64,000 nucleotides of DNA from Atherix ibis (GCA_958298945.1 OY282605.1:41580811-41644810); one strand, 5' to 3'. Shown: positions 1 to 12,909, counted from the first letter of the stretch. The notes: a model not told the origin generated them from the sequence alone. Made by a program: numbers and translations.

Positions 1-1557
1 TTAAGATATTTTCACTGTAAAACGACGTTTGAGAGATTATCGGAGAGAAATTGGTAGTCGAACAACCATAGTTGATGACGAGCCTGGACTTTTTGGAAAA
101 TCAGGCAGAGTTGTGTTAATTGCAATAGGAATGTAAGAAAAATTGAGTTGATAGTTTTTCGTGCAAAATCATTAATTTTGTGAATTTTTCTCTTTTTTTT
201 TGGTGATTATTCGATTATAGAAACGCAACTAATTTCATTTTCAAATCGTTTGCTTGGTTGCACACTGGCTCCCATAGCATGTTTGCGGAAGCTATTCACT
301 CATTAGCTGATACTATAAATCAGTTAATATTGGCATACGGTATACATAAGTCCACACAACTAGCTGATTCGGATCATCCTTACGGCTATGCGAACATGAA
401 ATATGTGTCCTCGTTAATATCCGGTGTTGGTATATTTTGTGTGGGCACTGGACTCTCTTTTTATCATGGAATCATGGGATTATTACATCCAGAGCCGCTC
501 CAAGATTTTTATTGGGTTTGTTGATGATTACTTATGAAAACATTTATGATACTACGAATATCAATGAAAGAATTTTTTTCTTGATAGGCTTTCTTCATTT
601 TGGGTGGTTCACTTGTTTCAGAAGGTGCTACTTTGCTTGTGGCTGTGAATAAAATCCGTCAGTCAGCAAAAGAGTCGAACATGTCATTTAAGGAGTATGG
701 TAATATATGATTTTTGCAACTTATGAATTTCTTAAAACGAAAAGATATTGATTCAATTTTGTAGTAATTCGTGGTCAAGATCCTTGCGTTAATGTAGTTC
801 TTACTGAAGATGCTGCGGCTGTAGCGAGTGTTGGAGTAGCAGCTGCTTGTATGGGCATGGCTACTGTAAGTGGTTCCCCAGTTCCAGATGCTGTTGGATC
901 TCTCTTAGTCGGAGGAATTCTTGGTGCTGTAGCTTCGTTTATTATTTATACAAATGTAGCAGCTCTGGTTGGAAAGTATGTAATTTAATAATATAAAAAT
1001 AAATTCATTTAGAAATGTTAGGATGAGTAAAGAAAAAATATATTAATGAGAATATATGCAGATCTATTCCACAAGAGCTTTTGGATAAAATAAATTCCGA
1101 GCTAGAAAGCGATATTATGATAAGGGCAATTCATGACGTAAAGGGCATAGATATGGGAAACTCTCTTGTACGTTATAAGGCCGAAATGGATTTTGATGGT
1201 CGCGAACTGACACGATCATACTTAGATAAACAAGATTTGAATGAATTGCTTGAGGTAAATACAGTATGCTGTAGCAAATTAATTATTTTTATTTATTATT
1301 GTAAATTGATTTCTTATATCTATTTTTAGGCTGTAAAATCGTTTCAGACAATTGATGAATTGGAATCGTTTTTACTTAAGCACGGAGAAAGTATTGTTGA
1401 CTTAATGGGTGGTGAAATCGATAGAATAGAAATGAAACTTCGGGTAAATTCAATATCATAAGAAATCACTTATAATTTATTTAATAATAAAAAATTATAT
1501 TCTATTTTTTAGAAAAAATTTCCAGAAATTCGGCATTGTGATCTAGAAATATTATAA
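1..1557 (+). CDS. SLC30A9: Zinc transporter 9 (SLC30A9-like), 3' part of gene, seven exons
   Basis: The 3' part of a cation diffusion facilitator gene of the ZnT9 type; the 5' exons lie outside the window. Exons by splice sites and frame: about 6-132, 221-515, 588-699, 765-975, 1062-1254, 1330-1443 and 1513-1557 (TAA). All introns are 69-88 bp with GT-AG ends, and codons split across junctions rejoin in frame. Seen: the EAIHSLADT segment with the HxxxD metal pair of the second membrane helix, DHPYGYANMKYVSSLISGVG, the LVSEGATLLVAVN helix, and the C-terminal RAIHDVKG/FDGRELTRSYLDKQD domain ending in HCDLEIL. Family knowledge: SLC30A9 proteins move zinc out of mitochondria and have also been described as nuclear coactivators. 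As in other ZnT9 proteins, the usual second HxxxD is degenerate (TEDAAAVAS). No frame damage is visible, so this is a live host gene. The exact start of the first visible exon is uncertain because an in-frame stop lies at 2-4. Confidence 0.93.
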
Positions 1558-2019
1558 GATGTTTAATTGTTTTTAATTTAATTAATGTATTAATATGTAT
1601 TAATAACGATATGTGAACATAGTTCAAATTAAAAATTAACAAATCGTTCATGAAATATTCAAAATATTTGAACAAAATATCAACGAATATCTGAATCAAC
1701 TATACTAAGCTACACAGTAGAAAAAGCTTGAAGAGTTTTTAATAATTTTTGTTTGTTTGAATGCCATAGCAAAAAAAAAAAATAGCAATATAAGAAGTAT
1801 CCGCAGATAAAATAATTCCAGTCAAGTTCTTCTTCTGTATTGCGGCGTATTCAGATATTATTGGAAAGATAAAAATAATAACACAAAGACCGCATCTGTC
1901 TATACTAAGCCGATATTGAACAACAACTAATTTAATTAAATTTAATGAAGTGTGATTATGAATTTCTATAGTACAGATATTTTTTATAATTCTCTATTTT
2001 ATTTAATGTAATTTTTTGT

Positions 2020-2029
2020 AATAAATAAA
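2020..2029 (+). promoter_or_regulatory. Polyadenylation signal of the ZnT9-like gene
   Basis: Overlapping AATAAA hexamers at 2020-2029, about 465 bp after the stop codon and followed by an A-run. This is the best candidate 3' end for the zinc transporter transcript. The intervening 1558-2019 is AT-rich and without coding structure. Confidence 0.5.
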
Positions 2030-2359
2030 AAAAAAACTTGTTATTCCATTAAAATAAATTTGTATGCATTGCAACTTGTGCGTAATTTTTGCTTAAGTGT
2101 TACTATTGTAACATTGCAGTTTTTTTTAGATTGAAATATAAATATTATTTTCTTAATTAAAAGATTTGGTTGAATTTTTAGTCTATAAGGATCTTTTTTA
2201 TTAGAAAAATATTGGATTACCAATTATTTTTTATAGATTATGAATTCTTTTCATTTAATCTATTAATATGCTGCAGATTAAAAATACTATCAACCGAATC
2301 AACTCAATTTTTAATATGGTGAAGATTCTTGTTGGTAGAAAATGTAAGATTAAACAAAT

Positions 2360-3357
2360 TGAGGCAATAGAGGTATCTAACGCCCTACTGCACAGAACGC
2401 TGCACTATTCCCTCACTTTATGCGTAGAAGTGCCAGTAACAGGGAAAAGTAAAGGCGAAGCAGCGGTAAATCCCTGTGTTCGACTAGCCAGTGTAGCGCA
2501 CTCTGTCTTATTGAGTCTGGTCAATAACCTATCTTCCTCTCTCTTTATAAATTCCGCTTAACCCTAATCTATAAGAACCTGTGCTTTCCGAATCATTCTC
2601 TTCATAATCTTTAAAAAAAAAGTTATTTTCACCGTTTTCTCAAAAAAAACTTAGTCCTTCATTTCCTTAATAATTTCTGAGTTGGATAGAGATTCATCCA
2701 CTCTTACTCTTAGTCTGCAGAATGGCGTGCCACAACCCCATTAGAAACCGTGGTAGGGAGCAGAGTTGAGTGTGAATATGACACTAAGTAAAGGAAACTT
2801 TTCCTTGAATTGCTGGATAGATTGAGTGATTCCAGATTTCTGTGTCAACCAACGTGACCGGGAACTAAAATTCCCAGCTTACTACACTTACTGACCAAAT
2901 GGCATTTAACACCTTTAGCCATGTGTAGACAAACAGATTGGACCAACGGTGGAAGGTCCTTCCACAATACCGGTATACTCAACAACCATTCTGAAATTCT
3001 GGGCAAGAAAACTTCTCAGAATTCGAATTGGGCATACCGTACTTACCCAATGGTTTCCTTGTCGGTAACCCATCTCGTTCTTTATGAACTCACCAATCCA
3101 CATATTTTAAATTAATGTCAGTTAACCCAGAATTTCTTTTCGGATAGGACTCCTCCTATTTTAAAGCTCTTAGATCTAACAATTCCTTTTCCAAGTCATC
3201 TCTTTAGTTGTCTACTCTAATTAATTATCGACAAGTTTCACTAGGAAAACTGGCAAAGCTAAACCACATGTAACATGAAGTCACCAAATGGTCGTGGCGC
3301 TGCATAATGGCCTCTGGCTTTTGTCTCAGAGATCTTACAACAAACAAACAAATTATG
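2360..3357 (+). repeat. Base-composition block, probable decayed retroelement 3' region
   Basis: A block of clearly higher GC than its AT-rich surroundings, with no open reading frame that resembles a known protein. It ends at 3340-3357 in an (ACAA)n-like tail followed by AT-rich DNA, as the 3' ends of some non-LTR elements do. A TATAAA-like run lies near 2545. No target duplication was found, and the assignment to a retroelement is inference. The 3358-4648 stretch after it is AT-rich with nothing recognised. Confidence 0.3.
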
Positions 3358-4648
3358 TTTATTTTTTAATTAATTGAAAGAAATAATTACAGATAGTTAA
3401 ATTTTATAGTGTATGTTAAATTTATTGGAACAAAATAAAAATAAATGTTGCAAGAAGCGCTCCACCACAATGGGTAAAATCCAATTTCAACCTAATATGC
3501 GAAATGTTGAATGGTGTCTAATTTAGGACCGCCGCCACCTTGTTCCTATAGGAACTTTAGACTTTTTAAAGTATTAAACAAAAATAATTTCTTTTTGCTA
3601 TTGATTAAAAAAATATATTTTATTATTAATTATAATAATATAAAACTCCATGTTTATACACAAAAATAATGTAAATTTCATTGAAAATATCAGGTTCAGA
3701 TTGTTAATTAATAGGGAATGACTTTATTTTGCAAAAACATTACTTTTCTACATGAAATTTTTGAACGGGATTGATTATGTTATCCGTTCATCTTCACATT
3801 CAATAATTGACGACTGCTTACATAATACATTAAATAACCTGTTGTGCAGTGCGGTAGGTCATTTCCAAGTAATTGGTTGGCAAATACATTTTACTTAAAG
3901 AACTAATTGAAAGTTTACAGAATTCCCGGAAGCAGTTTTATAGAAAGAAGATTTTTTTTCTTTAAATTAATTCAGGATTGATCAGTTAGTTGAGTGTTCA
4001 CTTGTAACACTTGTCATACTTGTTCATAATTAAAGAATTTATTAATTCAGAGTTTTTTTTAGTTGTTGCTGATTGATGTAACAGAATATATTATAGTCCT
4101 TACTTGCATTTATAATGGACCACACACTTATTTTATAGAACTTGTTGCTTACATTGTTATAACTATTATTTTCCTGTTTAATTGAGATATATTCATAATA
4201 TGAGGTATATTATAACTAAAAAATTATCTTGAAAAAATCAGAATCATGTAAAATATTGTTATTATCAAAATGTTCATATAATAAGTAAGTTATTGGCAAT
4301 ATTTTTTTTTTATTCTAGTTAAAGTATTTTGGAAAAATAACTCTGGTATTTCTCTATTCCGACTGCTTTAAAAAATTCTTCTAAAAAACATTAAAAACAA
4401 TTTAATTTTTATAATAAATTCTAATATTAAAGATGACAATAAATCATATCAGTTATTAAGAATATGATAAATCATGTTAATGAAAAGATAAACAAATTTT
4501 AAATCTTTTTTAGTTTATTTCGTTTTGTTATATGATTCTTAAAGTAAAAATTCAAATGATTTGCCAAAGTGTAATTTAAATACTTTACTATACGATATTT
4601 ATCTTTTATCATAATACAATTTGAAACTAATAAAAAATTCATAGAATA

Positions 4649-5402
4649 CGTGGTCTGTTCATAAAGTATCGCGGATTTTCGATTTTTTGTGGCGTTATGT
4701 TGGTACTCATGTCTTTCACTTATGCCGACAAGTTCGGCCATTTTGAATGTTCAGTTAATTTTTGACAGCTGCTTTGCTTGCACGTGTTTTGGTTCGTCTT
4801 CGATTTTTGCCCATTCCAAAAAATGGATCAAAGAATCTGTTTCGGGAACAAGAAAAAGCCACATTTATTGGCCAAAAATTCGCGCACAAGCAACGATGTG
4901 TGAGCAGGGGCGTTATCATGGTGCAAGAGCAAATTTTTGTTCTTCCACAAATCGGGGCGTTTCTGGCGGATTGCTTCGCGCAACTTGCAGGTAATATTCC
5001 TTATTGACCGTTCTACCCTGTGGTAAGAACTCATGATGCACCACGTCCCTGCAATCGAAGAAAACTGTAAACAAAACCTTCACATTCAACCGAACTTGGC
5101 GCGCTTTTTTCGGTCTTGGCTCGTGCGGTAGCTTCCATTGTGATGATTGAGTTTTGGTTTCCTCGTAAACCCATAATTCGTCACCAGTTATGACCTTCTG
5201 GAGCAAATTTGGGTCGTCGCGGACAGAGTCCAACAACTCCTTAGCAATGTTAATGCGATGCTGTTTTTGGTCGAAATTGAGCAATTTTGGGCAAAATAAC
5301 AAGTTAAAAATTAACTGAACATTCAAAATGGTCGAACTTGTCGGCATAAGTGATAGACATGAGTACCAACACAACGCCACAAAAAACTCGAAACAGACCT
5401 TG
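4649..5402 (-). mobile_element. Group A mariner derivative with two 5' ends (copy A1)
   Basis: A non-autonomous mariner, flanked by TA. On the minus strand it keeps a truncated transposase segment (about 5280 down to 4841) running from LLNFDQKQHRINIA through a damaged ITGDELW, then HHEFLPQGRTVNKEYY and a frameshifted HHDNAPAH, and stopping at FFLFPK. At 4840/4841 this is joined to an inverted copy of the element's own 5' end (TIR, leader and the first codons MDQRIC), so both outer ends are 5'-type. The region between leader and LLNFDQK is deleted, and the right arm lacks part of the subterminal sequence. The same joint recurs at 22594/22595 and 26847/26848. Confidence 0.8.
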
Positions 5403-7194
5403 TATATTAAGCATATTACAGTTTTGATAAATACTATATTCAATAAAATTTGCATATTAAGAAAATACTATGACCTGACCAATATTGTTATTGATTTTTC
5501 CGTATCGAAATTTGTCAATTATGTCGAAAAAAATTTATTATCCAAAAATTCTTTTTTCAAAATTTTTTGTAGATAAATCAAAATAAATTGTTTCTTATTT
5601 TCATATAAAAAAACAACGCAAGAGGTCTCTTACATAAATTTAATTCGAAATTTATATTAAACTATACAAATAGAAATAATATTAAATCTTGCATAGTTGG
5701 ACTCATTTCCGTGATAAATTATCACCAAAAAAAAAAGTAGTGGCAAATAATACACTAACATTCAGAACAGATAAGAAAATCATAGTTAATTTGTTTTTGT
5801 TTTATTTGTCTACCAATTATTTGGAATTGTGTTTTTGGGGTAAGCATAATATACTCCTTGATCGGAAGACGACAGCCCATTACGAGTAAGTAAGTGCAAT
5901 CGTTATCAGTTGACGCAGTTTAAATCGGAACAGTGAATGAACGAGCTATTTTGATACGAGGGGTTTGGCCTAAAGCCTTCCTTTTGTCCGAAGTCATTAA
6001 GCGGTTTGTTCAGACGAAGTGTCGTTCTGATAAGTCTTTCTGTGAAACCACCAGTTTATTATCGATAAGCATAGCGACTGGTCAGACGAATGGATCTTGA
6101 CAGTGTTTCTGGATAGCAAGTATACTCGTATAAAAATTCCCAGACTGATATTGATCCGTGCACGAGTTTTCTTAATTATTTTTGAATATTTGTAAACATG
6201 AAATATAAATATTTTTTCTGACTTAAAAATTTAACTCAAACATAAAAAAGAGTATTTAATAAATATGTGTATACTATAGTGTAGAATAAAATTCTTATAG
6301 AAGTATTTTGCTAAAAATTTTTTTTTTAAAGTCCAAGTTATAAATTTACATAGTTTTTCGGTCAATAAATTTACAGTAGTTTTAAATAAATACACAGCCG
6401 TTATTGAATTTAATTTATACAAGCTAATCGCATGTGATCAACGTTCGATTTTGTTTTTCTCTGAATTAAAAATTATTCATTTAAATCATTTTAAAAAGTG
6501 ACAATTAATGCAAATTAAATTGATAAATTGTGAAAAAATAAATAATTTGCAAATATATCTAATACATAACATACATGGGGTACTTGTGTTTATATTTAAT
6601 CGATTGAGATGAAAAAATAATAATTTTTTGCGAGTCATTTCAAAGATTATTACAAGAATAATCATGACTGTTAAAATAATATTTTTTGCAGGTAAATTTT
6701 CATCTACAATATAAACTGATTTGCTTTTAAATGACTATATTTAAATTATTATCATTAAATATATTATATCCAATAAAAAACTTCATGAATTGTGTATTTA
6801 ATTCTAATTTTTTATTTTATTTAATAGAATTTTGTATAAAATTTAAATTTATTTTAAGATATATACAAAAATGACGAATATTTTTATACATTTTTAATAC
6901 TTACAAAATAAAGTTAACTTCTATATTCAGTTAGAAATTAAATAAATATTGTATTTTTTTAGTTTCAAAGTTATTATTTTTTTTTTAAAGTTGAAATTTT
7001 TTTCAGGCAGTTTAGATTTTCGATGAACGTACGTATTCTTCCATATATAGGGTTTATCCAATTTGTGCTTTGGAAAGCAGAGTTTAATAAAATTGATTTA
7101 AAATTCAATTTTTTTTTATATTAGTTAAATTATGTCATTAAATACATTCTTTCATATAATCTTACAAAAAAGAATTTCAAATCTCATAATTTTA

Positions 7195-7640
7195 GAGGCC
7201 AATTGACACAACTAAATATCGAAAATACATTTTTAGCTTTAATTTTTTAGGAGTTGTGATACCGTTTTTAATTAGAACTACATATGGTTCAGACTAAAAT
7301 CTTTAAGTTTATGCCATAAAAAGTCGGTTACTATACGATCATGGCGGTCTATTTATCTTAATTTTCAAAGAAAAAAGGGCCAAAACCACCTTTTTTTTTA
7401 GACTAAAATTCATACCAGTTACCGTTACTTTCCGCATATACAATACCATTAGCACAATTACTTGTGGATTTTTAGAGCCCCATATTAGGGAAATTTGCTC
7501 ACATACGTATCCGCCGAATGAAAAATAAGCTTAATCGCTGAAGGAAATTTTATTTCTTATAACAAAGAGAAACTGCACCACATTTGTAAAAAAAGTTTTT
7601 ACAATTTAAACTTATTGTCTAATAGTTATACTATCTATAA
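7195..7640 (+). repeat. Dispersed non-coding repeat, related to the 34.3-35.2 kb tandem pair
   Basis: Shares ordered words with the two units at 34312-35250 and with 59743-59843: a 'catatggttcagactaaaat' word, then 'agtttatgcc', 'aaaaagtcggtta', an 'agactaaaat..ataccag' word, 'gcatatacaatac', 'gaaaattt..gct' and 'cttaat'. No coding capacity was seen. It is probably an old non-autonomous element. Confidence 0.5.
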
Positions 7641-8256
7641 TATAAAATGAAAAATTTCAAACTAAATAAATATAATCTTAAATAATATAAATGTTTTACA
7701 ACTATTAAATAACAGAGCTATACTAATCCAAAACTATAAAATTGATTATCTTTTATTACTAACCAAAAACTTTCAGTTATTGTTTTCAATTGAATTATAA
7801 TTTAACAAAAAAAATTAAATTTATTTATAATATTACTATTTAAAAAAATATTCCAAACTTAAGATTTTGCATATTTATATATATTTGAAATGATAAAAAA
7901 ATATGAATAATATATCATAAATTAAATCTGATTTTAAGCATATTCTAAACTACATACTAATGATCCTAGATAAAAATAATTTGAATATTTTTATATTCTT
8001 AAAATAATATTAATTTAACTAGTCTTTTTAATAATAAATGTCAAAGTAGTAATATAAAATTTGGAGAAAAAAATTTATAAAACTTGTTTAAAAGGCAAAC
8101 TATAAGTATTAATAATATCTAAAAATTCGGAATAATGGATATAATTTTTTTTAATTAATTAGAGTTTTATAGATTTAGAATTTATAGCAAAATTTCAAAA
8201 ACTATTTATTTTATATACAAAATGAATAATTAATTAAATTATTTTATTGTAACACA

Positions 8257-8294
8257 ATACACTATCATGAATTTATCAATTCATGATAGTGTAT
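8257..8294. repeat. Perfect 17-bp hairpin
   Basis: The arm ATACACTATCATGAATT (8257-8273) and its exact reverse complement (8278-8294) flank a four-base loop. The surroundings are AT-rich and empty of genes. Confidence 0.85.
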
Positions 8295-9380
8295 ACCGTG
8301 TCGATAAGAGAAAAGTTTCAAAAACAAAATTTGATCAAAGATAATACCTATTAAAATAAATTGTATATTTTCATAACTATGATGTAATTTTTTAAAATTT
8401 TTCAGGATGTAATATAATAAACGTATCTACTAAAAGAATTATATAATATGTTAATGCAAAATAATAAACTACGAGCACACTTTTGACTTGAGGAGGGTAC
8501 ATCTGCAAATTCCGACCAAGTTTGACAGTGTTACTGCTGACCTAATAAGTACCTTAATTTAATTTGAATAGATATATTATTGATGGAACCTATTATATGA
8601 ATGAAATAACAAAAAATATTTCATTTAACATACTTTATTTATTTTTTATTTCTAATGTACGTACATGAAAATTTCGCATAGAAAATACCATATTACGTGT
8701 TCATCCAACAAGAGCTCTTCCAATTTGATGGCTAAAAATTTTACAAACGAAATTCAGAGCAATTTATCAAATGTTGTCATGAGTTCAAGTTCAAATTTAA
8801 TCAATTTATCGAACACATTCTATTGAATTTATATTTTAGGTTTTTTTTTGTAGCAATAAAAAAAATAGAACTATTCAATTTTTTTCCCTGTTAACAATAG
8901 TTTAGCAAACAATAATTAATAGTTATTTAAGTGTGATTAAATATAGATTTTGTAATGACTTTATTGATTAAAGTATTTTTTTTTCAAAATGAAAACTAGT
9001 AGTTTATTTAACTAATAATATTTTACTATATAAGCGATAATATAAAATTAGTAAATACACTACAGTTCATGCATGAGTAATTTGCTCAACCATGGGCATT
9101 TATTTTTAAAATTATATTTATCTAGACAAAAACTGTCTAGAAAAATAATAAATTAAATATATTTCTAAAAAATATGGTAGAAATTCTCCTTTTCTTTGGT
9201 TTTAAATGAAAATTTCCAGAAAACCCTATAAAAAAGTTGACTATAAAAAAGCAAAATCCAAAGAGGAGGAGCGTATTAAAAATTGGGTACGTGTTAATCG
9301 CTATTTTTACTTCCACGCTTCCTTACCGCATCCAGATTTGAAGCCATGGTTGAGAGCGGTTTTGAGAACATCTTCGTCTA

Positions 9381-10575
9381 CCAGGGGTATAAGCTTAAAT
9401 CTGTTGTTTGGTCATAGATGCCGTGAGTGAGCGTACCATGGGCACGCCATACTTTTTCTGTCAACATTAATCAGTGTACATTGTCAGCAATTTCGTACAA
9501 CAACATACATTTTTCCTTTGGTAATCATGTCCCGTTTTGTGCCAGAAAAAGAGCACATGTGGGAAGCTGTGCTTTTCTGCTTCAATAAGAAGAAATCGGC
9601 TGCCGAATAGCATCGATCGGAAACAACGTGCCGAGATTGGTTTCGTCGGTTCAAAGACGGCAATTTTGACTTGTGGGACAAGAAGCGTGAAAATCGTCCT
9701 AGGAAGGTTGACGACCATCAATTGCAGGCTCTTTTGGACGAAGACAATACCCAATCGAAAAAAATGCTCGCGGAGCAATTAGGTGTTACTCAATCATCCA
9801 TTTCCATGCGTCTGCGTGCCATGGGGTAGATTGAAAAGATCGGAAAATGGGTGCCGCATGAATTGAACGATAAGCAGATGGAGCGACGCCAAAACACATG
9901 CGAAATCTTGCTCGCCAGACAAAAAAGAAAGTCGTTCCTGCATCGGATTGTGACAGGCGTTGAAAACTGGATATATTTCGAGAATCCTTAACGCAAGAAA
10001 TCGTGGGTTGATCCCGGCCAACCATCAACTTCTTCCCCAAGACTAAATCGCTTCGGACGAAAGACGATGCTGTCCGTATCGTCTACTATGAGATGTTGAA
10101 ATATGGTGAAACTGTCAATAACCACCGCTACCACAACAACTGATCAAATTGCACCGTGCTCTTTGCGAAGAAACGTCGAATTATCAACAAAGACATAACA
10201 AGCTCGACAACGCACCATCGCACACGTCAAAAATGTTCCGAAACTACTTGGAGACACTCACCTGGGGGATTCGTCCCTCACTCCGCTTATTCACCAGACC
10301 TGGCCCCTTCCGACTACCACCTGTTTTCGTCGATGGGCCAGGCGCTCGCTGAGCAGCAATTCGATTCTTACGAAGACGTCCGAAAATGGCATGATGAGTG
10401 GTTTGCCTCGAAAGAAAAGGAATTTTTTTGGCGTGGTATCCACAAATTGCCCGAGAGATGGGAAAAATGTGTAGGTAGCAAGGGCAAATACTTTGAATAA
10501 ATTTGTTTTGGCTTTCTATGAAAAAACATGTGTTTTTTGACTAAAAAACAGCGGATTTAGGCTTATACACCTGGT
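9381..10575 (+). mobile_element. Mos1-like mariner (mauritiana subfamily), inactivated
   Basis: The terminal repeats begin CCAGGGGTATAAGC on the left and CCAGGTGTATAAGC (reverse complement) on the right, close to the Mos1 terminus; TA precedes the left end. The transposase starts at 9527 (MSRFVPEKEH) and its homology runs to the TAA at 10498-10500. Recognisable pieces include LQALLDEDNTQSKKMLAEQL, the WVPHELNDKQMERRQNTCEI linker, FLHRIVTG, YSPDLAPSDYHLF and WRGIHKLPERWEKCV. It carries an early stop (AAE* near 9609), a stop after RLRAMG near 9827, the first catalytic Asp replaced (VTGVENW), and frameshifts around 9990-10250 that remove the HDNAPSH segment from frame. It is a dead copy, with internal loss between the N-terminal helix-turn-helix motifs. 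Confidence 0.88.
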
Positions 10576-10599
10576 TTAGGTAGGCTTAGCAAGGCAAGT

Positions 10600-11500
10600 A
10601 CTGACCCGTCTACCTAGAGGAAACTTTCGAGTCCAAATTCGCGATCTGCATTGTGTAGTCTTTCCGTATAGGGTGGTTTCGTATGATAGGGAGCTTTAGG
10701 CAGTAAAAGTAGTGGTTAAAATTACTATCGGCTTTTTTGATAACCAAGCCGCCCTCAAAGCTCTTAGCGGTCTTTGAATTATACTTTACTGAACGATGAG
10801 ATTCGATATAACCCTACTCAATAATAGGAGTGCCGAGTTTCGTTGGGTGCCAGGAAATGAGCGAATTATGGAAAATTACCGTGCTGATCAGTTGGGTGGA
10901 GAAATTCTCCGGCGTCTGGTGCTCACAGCTTCCCCTAATATGCCTCGCCTACAAATAGAATGGCAGACAACATCCTCAGTAATACGTAGAAATTCGCACT
11001 GGGCCAAAAGTGAAATATTTTTAGCGTCTCACTGGCTAAGTACCAACAATGCAGTCTACACAACATTTCTACCGAAACTCTAGGCACCAAAACTACTCAG
11101 AATCCGGATAGAACATACTGCTTTTACCAATAACTATTTTTTTCCGGAAATCACACACACCCTGTGTGTCAATCCTGTGGCGCTCTGCTAACTGTTCCAC
11201 ATACTCGTATTTGAAGCGAATGTCAGCAAATCCGGAATTTCCACAATTGGAGGAAAACCTATTGCGAGTAGCGTTCCTCCAATTGTGGAGTTCCTAGATC
11301 CTAAAATTTGATTCCACAATCCCTTTTTTAGCATAATTAAAGAAACAAACCTGCTCAAAAAAGTTTAACAAACTCTAACTGATCTAGCCTATAAAAACAG
11401 AGGTACTGCTATAAAATGTGCCGTGGCTAAGGGATCCTGACTAAGGCACCTTATATACCAACAAATAAATACTTGTTGGTCGCCCCGGGACCACGACTTT
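10600..11500 (+). mobile_element. Non-LTR retrotransposon fragment: RNase H and C-terminal zinc-knuckle region
   Basis: The 3' portion of a LINE ORF2 on +. At 10735-10775 it reads FFDNQAALKALSGL, matching the 'SDSQAAL' motif of LINE RNase H domains. At 10796-11083 it reads EFRWVPGNERIMENYRADQL, matching the 'WVPGH..I.GNE.AD.LA' motif. At 11150-11190 it reads CQSCGALLTVPHI, a decayed CxxC..H knuckle, and farther on a 'FIKETNLLKK'-like tail typical of R1/I/jockey-type elements. Stops interrupt the frame (for example near 10776). No upstream reverse transcriptase was seen, so it is 5' truncated; the exact ends are uncertain. Confidence 0.7.
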
Positions 11501-11549
11501 TTCTGAAGATAAAAAGAGAGCAAACAAAAATTTCAAAAATTTGATACTA

Positions 11550-12065
11550 AAGAGTGGAAATCTTTCCTGTAGATCGGAGCAGTGGATCAAAATTTGAGGT
11601 TTTGGATACAAGGCGCAGAATTTTCTGTGGGAGATTAGTAGGAAACAGAATAGCTGATCAATGCTTGTGACCTTCTCTGAGACGTGGTGAAGGTTCTGTT
11701 ATGATATGGGGTTGTGTCAATGGAGATAAAATTGCCAATATTTATAAAATTGATGAAAATGTGAAAAAGGAATACTAAAAAGCCAGCAGGAAGGATACTG
11801 AATTTACCAGCAAATTTAAAAAGCAACACACGTTAAAATTTTGTTTGGGATTATTTAAATAAATTAAAGGAAAACTAAAAAATTAAGAATTGGCCACCGC
11901 AGTCTCCTGGTCTGAATGCTAATCAGCTGCCTTGATCTGACCTACATTCACAGAGTCTGGCGAGTTTTGCAGTAACGATGGTCAAAACTAACTGATGAGA
12001 ATGTGAAAACTGTGCACAGCAGTTATTAAAAATAAGGCTACTAAATATGATTAATAAAAATTGAA
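11550..12065 (+). mobile_element. Tc1-like transposase relic
   Basis: A decayed + strand frame with EGSVMIWGCVNGDKIANIYK (about 11690-11750) and NWPPQSPGLNANQLP (about 11890-11935). These match the 'GGGSVMVWGC' and 'WPPQSPDLNPIE' blocks of Tc1-family transposases. Multiple frameshifts and stops separate them, the acidic Glu of the DD34E triad is not preserved (NANQ), and no terminal repeats could be placed. Confidence 0.65.
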
Positions 12066-12089
12066 AATAGTAATATTGAGAATATCTTA

Positions 12090-12830
12090 CTAGTTGTAGT
12101 AGAAAAGTAATGAGACTGATTTTTTAGCAACATTTTTATTTTATTTTTTTACATCAATGTTATTATCTTCAAAACAGCCATTGGGAAGCTATACTATTGT
12201 TCGTAGCAGTTGTGGAAGCCCTCAACTGAAATCGCCTTTAGCTCCTCAGTCACATTCGGTTGGATGTTAACGACTGTAATAAGATAACGTCATTTGAAGT
12301 GTTTTTTGATCTAGGAGAAAAAAGTTCACGCGGATTGAGTTTATGAAAATAGGAGGCTTGGGAACCATAGAAATCCATTTTTGGGATTAAAAATCATTGA
12401 TGAGGCATACAAGGGCCTGTTACGTTGGCATGGTGGAGCATCCAAATATCTGCAATGCCCAATCGGCTGCTTCTGAGCCTTTCAGGGACTTTGTTTTTAT
12501 AAAAAAAACTTAATTTGAAATTTGCCCAGGAGAGGTCTTAATATTGAAAGCCTCTTTAATCGAGGTTCGGATTTCACTGATTTTCTACCCTCCAAAATTA
12601 CTCAATACCATTGCTCTTGATAAAGAATGTTTCCCATAGAACCCATTGAAATTTTTGAATGTCAAAGTGACGAATCTACCAGGCTTAATACCAAATTTGA
12701 TGGCACATCGGTGACCCAAATTTTGCTCTTCCATTTTTCGAAACACACTATAAAAACACAACTTCACTTAATTTTTCGAAACACAAGGTGAAGTATTCTA
12801 TATTATATATTGAAAAATAAGGACAGATTT
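12090..12830 (-). mobile_element. Group D mariner relic
   Basis: Minus-strand remnants: an N-terminus MEEQNLGHRCAIKFGIKPGR starting at 12734, a YGKHSLSRAMV segment, and a C-terminal NIQPNVTEELKAISVEGF followed by HNCYEQ near 12180-12280. The left end (about 12095-12130) carries a mariner-like terminal word, GAAAAGTAATGAGACTGATT. The centre, including all three catalytic positions, is missing or unreadable. It is an old copy with many stops. Confidence 0.6.
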
Positions 12831-12909
12831 TTAAAATTACGTTTTTGATGATAGTTTGATTAACAAAAATATATTGGTTTTTGAGAAAAGACAATCCAAT
12901 TTTTTTACG

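Larger units (their letters stand above)
5403..9378. other. AT-rich intergenic stretch
   Basis: No convincing gene. It holds a higher-GC patch at about 5890-6170 that I cannot assign, a dispersed repeat at 7195-7640 and a short perfect hairpin at 8257-8294 (both listed separately). A 74-codon open frame at 9206-9430 (start MKISRKPYKKVDYKKAKSKE) runs into the Mos1-like element and resembles nothing I know. The rest is A/T-runs and low-complexity sequence. Confidence 0.6.

Noticed and set aside
1502..1699. 65-codon minus-strand frame over the last ZnT9 exon and 3' UTR
   Set aside because: AT-rich chance frame antisense to the zinc transporter.
2915..3115. Overlapping 62- and 64-codon frames on opposite strands
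   Set aside because: Part of the unassigned GC-rich block; no protein similarity and no splice or start context.
9206..9430. 74-codon frame with a Lys-rich start
   Set aside because: It runs into the terminal repeat of the Mos1-like element and matches nothing recognised; not enough to call a gene.
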